In this document: positions 8,756 through 16,476 of the stretch, piece after piece
Layout of the letters: the number at the start of each line of letters is the position of its first letter
How positions within the stretch are numbered: the stretch's first letter is position 1
Origin: MKUN01 sp964481425
GTDB taxonomy: Bacteria; Bacteroidota; Bacteroidia; Chitinophagales; Chitinophagaceae
Assembly: GCA_964481425.1 (NCBI GenBank)
Contig: CAYZTM010000012.1
Coordinates: 39,295 to 103,294 of the forward strand
DNA: 64,000 nucleotides
Direction of reading: 5' to 3'
The notes under the pieces: generated by a model
Seen by the model: only the letters and a program-made list of their open reading frames with translations
Told to the model about the DNA's origin: nothing
The model's database searches: none
Made by a program: the position numbers and the translations under genes

Positions 8756-9634
8756 TTAAAGGCGGCTGCCTGATACGTTAATGTCAGAGCTTATCTCCAC
8801 AGGCATCTTATTGCCGTTCATCTCAAATGTACCCTTGATCTGCTGGCTAAGAACACTGCCTACTAACAGGCCACTGGCTATGTCAACATCAAGACCTCCG
8901 GTTTGCACCCCTTCCAGCGACATTTTTACCTGCTCTTCATTATTGGGTTGTGATGATATTTTTGAACTCATCTCTATGTGAGCTATGCCGTCTTTTACTG
9001 ATATTAGTTTGAAGGTGTTATCTGTATTCATATCCACGATACCCAGCGATGCCTTGTAGCTGTTGTTCCATGTGTCGCCCGGCTTTACAGGTTTATCCGG
9101 GTAAATATAAAAAGCCTGTTGCATCATAGAGCGTAGAGAACTATCACTGATAGGCACATTCTCACCGCTTCCGGGCATCAGTTCTTTGAATCCGTCCAAT
9201 GCTACGATCTGTCCTTTCTCATTGACCGTCATGCTAAAAGTGCGGTGCAGCATATCGCCGAGGCGGCGCATCTCCGGGGAGCTATGGGCTGTATCGTCAC
9301 TGTCATAAGACATGTTGCGAAAGCTATTGTTCGATTTCATGGTTATCCTGTCGTAGGTAACGCTTAGTTTTTTATTGTCTCCCTCAGCTCCGGTTACACT
9401 ATAAGTGGATTCCATGCCCATATCCTGGTCAACGGATATTTGTTTGCCCATCAGCTCTTCTGAAATGGTTTGGCGGTTCTTAACGATATATTTGTATTTG
9501 GTCCCTTTCTGAAAATTGAATTTCAGGCTGATACTGCCATCATTATTCATGCCGCCTCCACTATTGCCGCCGCATGAGCCAAGCAAACAAAACAGTGGTG
9601 CTAAAATGAACGCAAGCGTAAATATCTTTTTCAT
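8756..9634 (-). CDS. DUF6263 family lipoprotein
   Basis: 292 residues from ATG 9634 (an ATG at 9652 would add six residues before the signal). The signal peptide ends in a lipobox LLGSC with lipidated Cys21, followed by a Gly/Asn-rich linker. The rest (FNFQKGTKYKY, QTGGLDVDIASGLL, KPVKPGDTWNNS) matches the Bacteroidota DUF6263 family, predicted periplasmic beta-rich lipoproteins of unknown function. Convergent with scpA. Confidence 0.8.
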   Translation of the reverse strand: MKKIFTLAFILAPLFCLLGSCGGNSGGGMNNDGSISLKFNFQKGTKYKYIVKNRQTISEELMGKQISVDQDMGMESTYSVTGAEGDNKKLSVTYDRITMKSNNSFRNMSYDSDDTAHSSPEMRRLGDMLHRTFSMTVNEKGQIVALDGFKELMPGSGENVPISDSSLRSMMQQAFYIYPDKPVKPGDTWNNSYKASLGIVDMNTDNTFKLISVKDGIAHIEMSSKISSQPNNEEQVKMSLEGVQTGGLDVDIASGLLVGSVLSQQIKGTFEMNGNKMPVEISSDINVSGSRL

Positions 9635-9733
9635 GTGTAGAAAAATAAACATTTACAAAGAAAAATTCAAGCTGTGTGGATTAAATCTTGAGCCTGTCCG
9701 CCTGTATTGTCAGAACGGGAAGTGAATATTATC

Positions 9734-10465
9734 TCATCGTTTACACATATGAGAGTTAGTGCCTAGCAAATCGTCTATACTACACCACATCGACCGATCA
9801 CTATTAGGGTCGTTGAACCATCCGTTTTTAGCAACAATAACTCCTTTGCTGTTTATGAGGTAGGCATTGTTTGGTGCCGGGCCAAAATGGGACCACCATT
9901 CGTTGTTGGGCCCATCGATAAGTACAGGGGCTATGATGTTAAGATCCTGCTTCATCGCAATCGCCGTCTTTTTTCTTGCACCATAGGTATTCTCCTGTGT
10001 TACTTTGAGCTTCATGCTATTATTTTTTGGTTCAGGAGAGGAACCAAAGCCCATATATGGGCACTGTTGCCCGGCTGGATGTGCTTCGACTACATATACC
10101 AGGAACGTGTTAAGGCGATAACCATAGTTTCTTGTGATGTTGTTGAAGTCATTGATCCTGCTTCGCGTCGAAGGACAGGAATAGCTGCCGGAAACAAGTA
10201 AAACAGGTTTGTTATTGTCCAATACTGAATCAATGTCTACTGCCACACCGTCAGTAGTATAAAGTGTAAAATCAGGTATCGTATCACCGACATTATAGCC
10301 GGTAGAGCTAAAATCACCATTTTTGGCCGGCACTTTTGATATTTGTATGCCAGCCCCATCGCTTGGGCGAGCATCGCCTGTAATCGATTTTTTCAGGATA
10401 GCGTGTTGGCCAAAGGAGAGCAAACTATGCCAAAGGAAAACACAAACAAGTACGTAAAAGCGCAT
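9734..10465 (-). CDS. Deiodinase-like thioredoxin-fold protein, exported
   Basis: 243 residues with a signal peptide (cleavage after SFGQ). From about residue 58 it is a redoxin-like fold: VGDTIPDFTLYTTDG, then KPVLLVSGSYSCPSTR with Cys97, then NTFLVYVVEAHPAG. The last two motifs match the iodothyronine deiodinase family (T4_deiodinase, a thioredoxin-like family), where GSCTUP carries the catalytic selenocysteine and EEAH carries the His. Here Cys97 replaces selenocysteine. Bacterial members have no proven iodothyronine substrate; a periplasmic peroxidase-like or thiol role is plausible inference. A second Cys pair (QQCPYM, MWCSID) may be structural or resolving. Confidence 0.7.
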   Translation of the reverse strand: MRFYVLVCVFLWHSLLSFGQHAILKKSITGDARPSDGAGIQISKVPAKNGDFSSTGYNVGDTIPDFTLYTTDGVAVDIDSVLDNNKPVLLVSGSYSCPSTRSRINDFNNITRNYGYRLNTFLVYVVEAHPAGQQCPYMGFGSSPEPKNNSMKLKVTQENTYGARKKTAIAMKQDLNIIAPVLIDGPNNEWWSHFGPAPNNAYLINSKGVIVAKNGWFNDPNSDRSMWCSIDDLLGTNSHMCKR

Positions 10466-10615
10466 TAGTCAAAGATAAGATATTACATAGAACGGCCTTC
10501 ATTTGTATTTGGTTAAAGTTGGATGTGGCCATCTACGCTAAAAATGAACTTACTTTGCAAATTGTAATAACTCAGACCTGTTAATGCGGTAAGGAGTGAA
10601 GTACAATTTTGTGCT

Positions 10616-11632
10616 ATGCGAAATAATAACATACATATATTGGCCATTGAATCGAGCTGCGACGAAACCAGCGCTGCTGTGATACGTGATGGCGAGGTGT
10701 TGAGCAACCTGATCGCTACGCAAAAAGTGCATGAACAATATGGCGGAGTGGTGCCGGAACTGGCATCGCGGGCACATATGCAAAATATAATACCTGTGGT
10801 GGATGTGGCGCTTAAGGAGGCTGGTATTGATAAGCACGACCTGCATGCGGTAGCATTCACACAGGCACCGGGTCTTATCGGTTCTTTGCTTGTGGGCGCC
10901 TGTTTTGCCAAAGCATATGCGCAGGCTCTCGATGTGCCGCTTATTGCTGTTCACCACATGCAGGCACATGTCCTGGCGCACTTCATCGATGAGCCAAGGC
11001 CTGAATTCCCTTTCCTGTGCCTGACCGTATCAGGGGGGCATACACAAGTGGTCTTGTGCCGCGATTACCTGGATATGGAAGTGCTGGGCGAAACAGTGGA
11101 TGATGCGGCAGGAGAAGCCTTCGATAAAGTAGCCAAGATGCTGGAACTGCCCTATCCCGGCGGGCCAATGGTGGATAAACTCGCGCAGCAGGGCGACCCG
11201 CATAAGTTCAGGTTTCCCGTTACCGATATGGAAGGTTATGATTTCAGCTTCAGCGGTATCAAAACAGCAGTATTATATTTTCTGCAGGCCGAACGTAAGA
11301 AAGATGCCGATTTTGTTGCTAAGAATATCCATGATATTTGCGCTTCTGTACAGTACACTATCATTAAAATGCTGATGAACAAGTTGCGTAAAGCTGCTGC
11401 TGAGCTTGATATCAAGCATATCGGTATAGCCGGCGGTGTGTCGGCCAACAGTGGTTTGCGTAAAACCTTGCAGGAGGAAGGTGAACGCAACGGCTGGCAG
11501 GTGTATATACCTGCATTCCAGTACTGCACCGATAATGCAGCTATGATCGGGATAACGGCATATCATAAATACCTTAAGGGGCAGTTTACCGATCTTAGTG
11601 TTAGCCCCACGGCAAGGGCCACCTGGACATGA
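10616..11632 (+). CDS. tsaD: tRNA N6-adenosine threonylcarbamoyltransferase TsaD
   Basis: TsaD transfers the threonylcarbamoyl group to A37 of ANN-decoding tRNAs, together with TsaB and TsaE. The 338 residues carry the family signature LAIESSCDETSAAVI at the N terminus, the metal ligands H114-MQA-H118, the LTVSGGHTQ phosphate-binding loop, GEAFDKVAKMLELPYPGGP, and the C-terminal IAGGVSANSGLR and YCTDNAAMIG. Normal length. The stop overlaps the next start by 4 bp (ATGA), indicating translational coupling with the tRNA methyltransferase gene. Confidence 0.97.
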   Translation: MRNNNIHILAIESSCDETSAAVIRDGEVLSNLIATQKVHEQYGGVVPELASRAHMQNIIPVVDVALKEAGIDKHDLHAVAFTQAPGLIGSLLVGACFAKAYAQALDVPLIAVHHMQAHVLAHFIDEPRPEFPFLCLTVSGGHTQVVLCRDYLDMEVLGETVDDAAGEAFDKVAKMLELPYPGGPMVDKLAQQGDPHKFRFPVTDMEGYDFSFSGIKTAVLYFLQAERKKDADFVAKNIHDICASVQYTIIKMLMNKLRKAAAELDIKHIGIAGGVSANSGLRKTLQEEGERNGWQVYIPAFQYCTDNAAMIGITAYHKYLKGQFTDLSVSPTARATWT

Positions 11633-12348
11633 GCAACAACTGGTTTCGTTTCAAACAATTCACCATCCAACAGGATAAATGTGGCATGAAGGTGTCGACA
11701 GATGCCTGCATCCAGGGAGCGTGGACGCCCATATTACCCGGCGTGAAAACGGTATTGGATATAGGGACGGGTACAGGTCTGCTGTCGCTGATGCTTGCGC
11801 AACGTAATAGCTACATAGCCATAGATGCCATAGAACTGGATGAAGCCGCGGCCCAACAGGCTAAGGAAAACGTATCATCTTCTCCCTGGCAGGAACGCAT
11901 CAATGTGAAACAGGCTGACGTGCGTGCTTATGCTCCCCTCGTGAGTTATGATATGTTGATCTGTAACCCTCCTTTTTTTGATAAAAGCCTGCAAAGCAAT
12001 GAGCTAAACAGGAATGTGGCCCGGCATGCTATTAGCTTGAGCAAAGAGGATATAATTGCCACGGCAGACAGGCTACTTAGTGATGAAGGCTATCTTGCGC
12101 TCATGCTTCCTCCTGCAGAACATCTGGTAATGGAGCAGTTACTACTTGAACATGGCTGGCACATTTTTAGCAGCTTATATGTAGTGCCAAAGCAGGGATA
12201 CGAAGCTAATCGGGTAATTAGTCTCGCTACAAAAAATAAGGAAAGTCAAGGATTATTGGTCGCAGAAACATTGCAGATAAAAAATGAAGATGGTAGCTAT
12301 ACCGAACAGTTCATTCAGCTACTTCGTCCTTTCTATTTATTTCTATAG
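11629..12348 (+). CDS. trmN6: tRNA1(Val) (adenine37-N6)-methyltransferase TrmN6
   Basis: 239 residues of a class I SAM-dependent methyltransferase: RFKQFTIQQDKCGMKVSTD at the N terminus is typical of the YfiC/TrmN6 family, followed by the SAM motif LDIGTGTGLLSLMLAQR and the catalytic NPPFF at residues 113-117. The family methylates N6 of A37 in tRNA-Val. Coupling with tsaD places two A37-modifying enzymes in one transcript. The 3' end overlaps the convergent membrane-protein gene by 38 bp. Confidence 0.9.
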   Translation: MSNNWFRFKQFTIQQDKCGMKVSTDACIQGAWTPILPGVKTVLDIGTGTGLLSLMLAQRNSYIAIDAIELDEAAAQQAKENVSSSPWQERINVKQADVRAYAPLVSYDMLICNPPFFDKSLQSNELNRNVARHAISLSKEDIIATADRLLSDEGYLALMLPPAEHLVMEQLLLEHGWHIFSSLYVVPKQGYEANRVISLATKNKESQGLLVAETLQIKNEDGSYTEQFIQLLRPFYLFL

Positions 12349-12754
12349 GTTTCTTTTTACCCAACAGGAAATTGAGGCCTATAAATATCCAGCCGGTCCA
12401 GAAAAGATAAAAGCCGATATGAAACCGCTCACCCATGATGCGATGTGAAAAGTCGTGCCTGAAATCATGATAGGTGAGGTATAGCCCGGCAAGCGAGATG
12501 ACGATGGCAATGATATTGAATATTGCTGAGCCGCTGCGGGAGAGTACCATGTGCAGAATGAAATGGATGATGAATAGCAGGACGTACAAACCCATTACGG
12601 CTAATGCGCCCTGCCACCAAACATTCAGGAAAGTGTACTCTTTGTAAAATATGCTCATGCCGATACCGCCGATCCATGAGCTTTTAGACATCATGTAACC
12701 CGATATGCAAGACAACATTAGGAGAAATGATAGCAGGGGTATGTGACGTTTCAT
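12311..12754 (-). CDS. Hypothetical four-helix membrane protein
   Basis: 147 residues with four predicted membrane segments (about residues 5-23, 47-70, 78-96 and 111-130) and a short basic C-terminal tail (GKKKPIEINRKDE). No recognised family. The start overlaps the stop of the upstream reductase gene by 4 bp (ATGA), so it is translated as part of that operon. A His-rich loop (YHDFRHDFSHR) lies between helices three and four. Function unknown. Confidence 0.7.
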   Translation of the reverse strand: MKRHIPLLSFLLMLSCISGYMMSKSSWIGGIGMSIFYKEYTFLNVWWQGALAVMGLYVLLFIIHFILHMVLSRSGSAIFNIIAIVISLAGLYLTYHDFRHDFSHRIMGERFHIGFYLFWTGWIFIGLNFLLGKKKPIEINRKDEVAE

Positions 12755-13485
12755 TTGTTCATTATGTTGAATAATGATTCTCCTTTAGCACGAAGGTTTT
12801 TCGCATGGGCGATAGGTGCTTCAAGTACATCGTCTTTGATTGCCTGCATGGCCTCTGTGATGAATTCATTGATTGGCATACCCCCATGACTTTGATTCTT
12901 ATCTTCCCTGCGGTCATGTCCCAGTTCGGTATCTGTTGAGGGTGGGGCTATTTCAAATACTTTGATAGATGTATCCTTAAGCTGATGCCGTAATGACAAA
13001 GTGAAGGAGTGTATTGCTGCCTTGGTTGCACAATAGACCGGCATAAAGGCAAGTGGGGCAAAAGCGAGGCCCGAGGATATGTTCATGATCGCGGCATTTT
13101 GTTTGGCCGCTAAATGTTCTGTGAACAAACTGCAAAGGTGGATGGGGGCGATAAGATTTGTTTGCACTTCATCTTCCAGCTTTGCCAGGTCTGTTTCATG
13201 CAGCAGGTCGGTGGCATATTGTACACCTGCATTGTTCATCAATATATTCAGTTCCGGGTTATCGTTTATGGCCCGTTCTGCTAACTCGCGGCGTTGTTTT
13301 GCATCCGAAATATCGCATCGGTAGGTAATGATGCCGGGGTATTTTCTTGCGATTTCATCTAACCTACCGGCGCGACGGCCACAAATAATTACCTTACTGC
13401 CTGCCTGGTAATATTGTTCTGCAAAAGCTAAACCTATACCGGATGTGCCGCCGGTTATAAAGATGGTATTACCTGGAATGTTCAT
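12751..13485 (-). CDS. Short-chain dehydrogenase/reductase, DltE-like
   Basis: 244 residues with all classical SDR landmarks: cofactor motif TGGTSGIG (11-18), NNAG (84-87), catalytic Ser at 137/138 and Y151-x3-K155 (YCATK). The opening NIPGNTIFITGGTSGIG and the C-terminal segment after the active site resemble the DltE-type subgroup, first named from Gram-positive dlt operons; substrates are generally unknown. Located between a di-haem cytochrome c (32 bp upstream) and an overlapping membrane protein, which suggests one operon. Confidence 0.88.
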   Translation of the reverse strand: MNIPGNTIFITGGTSGIGLAFAEQYYQAGSKVIICGRRAGRLDEIARKYPGIITYRCDISDAKQRRELAERAINDNPELNILMNNAGVQYATDLLHETDLAKLEDEVQTNLIAPIHLCSLFTEHLAAKQNAAIMNISSGLAFAPLAFMPVYCATKAAIHSFTLSLRHQLKDTSIKVFEIAPPSTDTELGHDRREDKNQSHGGMPINEFITEAMQAIKDDVLEAPIAHAKNLRAKGESLFNIMNK

Positions 13486-13517
13486 TAATTATACTGTTGG
13501 GATTTGTATATGCAGCT

Positions 13518-13958
13518 TTAGTCCTTGTCTTTGCTTTCCAGTGAGTCCACACTTACAATCGGACGGGTACGCCCCATATGGCAGGTAACACAGGTAATGC
13601 GTTCCAGTTCACCGTCTTCTATTTTAGCAAGGTATTTATTATTGATGGCGTCCACCATTTTTATCATTTTCCGGGCTATCTCTTTTTCCGGTTTAGCGTC
13701 CGACGGGAAGTCGAGTCTTGGTTTATCTCCGCCACCACCTTTCGCTTCATGGCAGTAGTTGCAGTGCACGCCCAGGGCCTGTGAGTAGCCGCGCATGATG
13801 GTATGTATCTCTTCGTGTGTGGTGTTTTTGGGCAGTACCTTCAGGTTTTTAGGTGGTTCTTCATCGTGGTGCTCACGCTGTGCAAAGGTCTGTGCGCCGG
13901 CAACGGCCAGGCAAATGGTCAGTAAAGCGATGGTTTTTTTGCGGCTGATCTGTTTCAT
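13518..13958 (-). CDS. Periplasmic di-haem c-type cytochrome (reaction-centre cytochrome-like)
   Basis: 146 residues with a signal peptide ending TFAQ. Two CXXCH haem-c sites are present, CNYCH at 66-70 and CVTCH at 123-127, each preceded by a helix with a possible Met ligand (M55; M98 or M101). The pattern ALGVHCNYCH, FPSDAKPEKEIARKM and MVDAIN is typical of the small c-type cytochromes related to the photosynthetic reaction-centre cytochrome subunit, common in non-photosynthetic Bacteroidota. Likely a periplasmic electron carrier. First gene of a minus-strand operon with the SDR. Confidence 0.88.
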   Translation of the reverse strand: MKQISRKKTIALLTICLAVAGAQTFAQREHHDEEPPKNLKVLPKNTTHEEIHTIMRGYSQALGVHCNYCHEAKGGGGDKPRLDFPSDAKPEKEIARKMIKMVDAINNKYLAKIEDGELERITCVTCHMGRTRPIVSVDSLESKDKD

Positions 13959-14032
13959 ATTTAGTGAATTGCGTTATTGTTATGAAGGTATGGAAATTTG
14001 GAATAGGGACAGTTGTTTTTCAATAAGATAAT

Positions 14033-14074
14033 AAACACAAAAAAGCAGGCTGCGTAATGCAACGCAGCCTGCTT
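14033..14074 (-). terminator. Strong terminator of tRNA-Arg
   Basis: A perfect 13-bp inverted repeat, AAGCAGGCTGCGT / ACGCAGCCTGCTT with a 6-nt loop (14043-14074), is followed on the minus strand by TTTTGTG. It begins 2 nt after the tRNA 3' end. Confidence 0.85.
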
Positions 14075-14075
14075 G

Positions 14076-14147
14076 TGGCTTCGCCAGGAATCGAACCTGG
14101 ATCTGGAGCTTCGGAAACTCTTATACTATCCATTGTACTACGAAGCC
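14076..14147 (-). tRNA. tRNA-Arg (anticodon CCG)
   Basis: On the minus strand this 72-nt sequence folds as a cloverleaf: acceptor GGCTTCG pairs with CGAAGCC, discriminator A, T-arm with CCAGG-TTCGATT-CCTGG, and anticodon loop TTCCGAA giving CCG. The anticodon stem has one A-C mismatch at its outer pair. CCA is not encoded. It is a single isolated tRNA with its own terminator. Confidence 0.92.
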
Positions 14148-14246
14148 ATTGTATTTCAGCGAAATACTTTTCAGGCTGCAAAGTTATTATTCTGCGCCGA
14201 TATTGCAGCAATAAATACACTATGCTAATATTACAGTTACAAACAA

Positions 14247-14822
14247 ATGTCCGAAACGATAGTAGAACGGCTCAAGGCGGGCGATGAGGCTGCATTCAGG
14301 GAACTGGTGGATACCCAGCAACAGCGTGTGCTGAACGTGGCCTTGGGCCTGGTACAGAACCATGAATTGGCAGAGGACATAACACAGGAGGTATTTATAG
14401 AAATTTTCAGGTCGGTAGCGAAGTTCGGGGGACAGTCCACCTTGTCCACATGGATATACCGTATCACGGTCAATAAGTGCCTGGATGCCATCCGGTACCA
14501 GAAAAGAGGAAAAAGGTTTGCCTTTATCACCAGCCTTTTCAGGCAAGATACAGGGGAGCTTAAATATGAGTCTCCCCACTTTGACCACCCGGGGATCGCG
14601 CTTGAGAAGAAGGAAAACGCGCGGATACTATTTGCCGCTATCGAAGAATTACCGGACAACCAGAAGACTGCTTTTATTCTTTCACAGGTGGAGGAATTAC
14701 CTCAAAGAGATATAGCAATGGTTATGGATATATCGGTCAAAGCAGTTGAATCGTTGATACAGAGGGCAAAAGGGAACCTGAGAAAGAAACTTGAAAATAT
14801 GTATATCAAACGAAGGAAATAG
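14247..14822 (+). CDS. ECF-type RNA polymerase sigma factor
   Basis: 191 residues. Region 2 (about residues 20-90) includes ELAEDITQEVFIEIF and the DNA-melting segment STWIYRITVNKCLD; region 4 (about 125-182) is a helix-turn-helix with LPDNQKTAFILSQVEELPQRDIA and SVKAVESLIQRAKGNLR. Region 3 is absent, as in all ECF factors. It heads a five-gene plus-strand operon: a one-TM protein that is probably its anti-sigma factor, a Spy/CpxP-like protein, an MbnP-like protein and a di-haem peroxidase. Envelope or metal stress control is a reasonable inference. Confidence 0.93.
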   Translation: MSETIVERLKAGDEAAFRELVDTQQQRVLNVALGLVQNHELAEDITQEVFIEIFRSVAKFGGQSTLSTWIYRITVNKCLDAIRYQKRGKRFAFITSLFRQDTGELKYESPHFDHPGIALEKKENARILFAAIEELPDNQKTAFILSQVEELPQRDIAMVMDISVKAVESLIQRAKGNLRKKLENMYIKRRK

Positions 14823-14850
14823 TATTAATGGAACGTCTAAATAGATAACT

Positions 14851-15159
14851 ATGAAAAAGATGCAAAATATAGGCCCCTGGACAGATGAGGTATTAAATAG
14901 CCTGGAGGGAATAGAACGTCCTGCCGCCAACCCTTTCCTGTTTGAAAAGATCAAATACAGGATGGAAGCAGGCAGGGGTAGTGCCCATACCTATAGTGGT
15001 GCCCGGCTTGCGGGCTGGGCGGTTGCCATATTGCTGATCGTGGCCGCAAATGGTTTTTCGATAGCCAATAAAATACAAAAAGAAAAACATATATTACATA
15101 CAGAGCTTTATAGAGCCATAGCACCGGAAATACAAACACAAATCATTTATAACTATTAA
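14851..15159 (+). CDS. Single-pass membrane protein, probable anti-sigma factor
   Basis: 102 residues: a soluble N-terminal part of about 52 residues (WTDEVLNSLEGIERPAANPF), one membrane helix (about 53-71, GWAVAILLIVAANGFSIA), and a short C-terminal tail. Size, topology and position directly after an ECF sigma gene suggest an anti-sigma factor, but no zinc-binding anti-sigma motif is visible and the family is not recognised. The opening NxLEGIERPAANPFLFEKIK pattern recurs in small Bacteroidota proteins placed beside sigma factors, to my recollection. Confidence 0.65.
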   Translation: MKKMQNIGPWTDEVLNSLEGIERPAANPFLFEKIKYRMEAGRGSAHTYSGARLAGWAVAILLIVAANGFSIANKIQKEKHILHTELYRAIAPEIQTQIIYNY

Positions 15160-15172
15160 TTGCCCCCTTAAA

Positions 15173-15727
15173 GTGAATAAAGTACCCGGTATCTGGAAGT
15201 GGACAGTTGTTATACTGTTTATATTGAACCTCGCTTTGCTGGCTACAATTTGGTTCAAGCCTTCGGCCCGATATGCTGCCGACCGCATGAGACCGGAGCA
15301 GCCTAACGAACTGATAGAGCGCAACCTGCATTTTACCGATCAGCAGGTGAGTGAATTTGATATACTCAGGGAGCGGCATCACGATTCCATAATGATGCTG
15401 CAGCGCCAGGGACAGCAATTAAGGAAAGAATACTTTGATAACCTGAAACATCCCGAAACGGCTGACAGTGCTACGCTGCAAACGCTTGTTGATGCGATCG
15501 GTGAGAACCAGGAACAAATAGAGTTCGTAACTTTCAGACATTTCAGGCAGGTAAGAGCACTATGTGATGATAAGCAGAAAGAAACGTTCGATAAGATAAT
15601 TAATGATGTGTTGCGGATAATGTCCCGTCAGCATAAGATGGAAAGACGTGGAGATCAGATTCCCGGCAGGCAGGGGCCACCGCCTCCGGGCAGACAAGGG
15701 CCACCACCTCTGCCCCCTGGCCAATAA
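15173..15727 (+). CDS. Spy/CpxP-like periplasmic protein with membrane anchor
   Basis: 184 residues starting at GTG 15173; no later ATG would keep the membrane helix (about residues 9-27). The periplasmic part is helical, with LHFTDQQVSEFDILRERH resembling the LTxxQ repeat of Spy/CpxP/CnrX-type chaperones and metal sensors, and a second weaker copy near CDDKQKETFDKI. The tail is a Pro/Gly/Arg low-complexity repeat (PGRQGPPPP). In the family such proteins sense misfolded proteins or metals and can act on sigma/anti-sigma pairs, which fits its position. Its stop overlaps the next start by 1 nt (TAATG). Confidence 0.75.
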   Translation: MNKVPGIWKWTVVILFILNLALLATIWFKPSARYAADRMRPEQPNELIERNLHFTDQQVSEFDILRERHHDSIMMLQRQGQQLRKEYFDNLKHPETADSATLQTLVDAIGENQEQIEFVTFRHFRQVRALCDDKQKETFDKIINDVLRIMSRQHKMERRGDQIPGRQGPPPPGRQGPPPLPPGQ

Positions 15728-16476
15728 TGAACCGAATGATGAAAAACGTTCTTTTGCTAATTCTCTTGTTGCAACAATTTGTCGTTGCAGCTCAAAATAA
15801 GACCGGTACCGGAACGGTCAAGATCATAGTTCGCCCGGTATTTGGTTCATCGCCCCTGAAGTTGCAAAATACCTTGTATGTAGACGCTCATGGCGACAGC
15901 CTGTATATAGACGAGTTCAGGTTTTACCTGAGTAGTATAAAGTTTTCGGGTAACGGCGCATCATCGTCTGAGATGAATAGCTACCATCTTGTAGATGCTG
16001 CCGATGCTGCCAGCCAGGTATTTTATGTAAAGGATATTGCTGCCGGAACATATAGTAACCTGGACCTACTCGTAGGAGTTGATAGTGCGGTCAATGAAAC
16101 CGGGGCAAACGAAGGGGACCTTGACCCTGTAAAAGGTATGTATTGGGCATGGAATACAGGCTACATCATGGCCAAGCTGCAAGGTCGCAGCTCGGTATGC
16201 AAAACATTGCATCATGCGTTCGAGTTCCATATCGGGGGCTATCTGCCACCCTATAATGCGTCAAGAAAAGTAAGACTGACAGTTCCCAAACTTATCGTGA
16301 CAGCAGGTAAGGAAAGTACGCTGTATATTAATGCAGATGCAGCTGCATGGTTCTATGGGCCGGAGATGATAGACCTGTCTAAAGTAAACGAAGTGAACAT
16401 GCCTTGCAAAGAAGCCATGATGGTGGCAGATAATTATTCGGATATGCTTACCGTACAGCAGGGCAACGTTAAATAA
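15727..16476 (+). CDS. MbnP-like periplasmic protein
   Basis: 249 residues with a signal peptide ending VVAAQ. The body matches the MbnP family: a beta-sandwich opening (VKIIVRPVFG), the DEFRFYLSSIKF segment, GVDSAVN, the conserved motif GMYWAWNTGYIMAKLQG with W140 and W142, and HHAFEFHIGGY. In methanotrophs MbnP is a copper-binding partner of the di-haem enzyme MbnH, which oxidises a Trp of MbnP to kynurenine. Here the next gene, overlapping by 1 nt, encodes a di-haem peroxidase-like protein, so the pair is conserved in order. Which Trp would be modified is not known from this sequence. Confidence 0.82.
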   Translation: MNRMMKNVLLLILLLQQFVVAAQNKTGTGTVKIIVRPVFGSSPLKLQNTLYVDAHGDSLYIDEFRFYLSSIKFSGNGASSSEMNSYHLVDAADAASQVFYVKDIAAGTYSNLDLLVGVDSAVNETGANEGDLDPVKGMYWAWNTGYIMAKLQGRSSVCKTLHHAFEFHIGGYLPPYNASRKVRLTVPKLIVTAGKESTLYINADAAAWFYGPEMIDLSKVNEVNMPCKEAMMVADNYSDMLTVQQGNVK

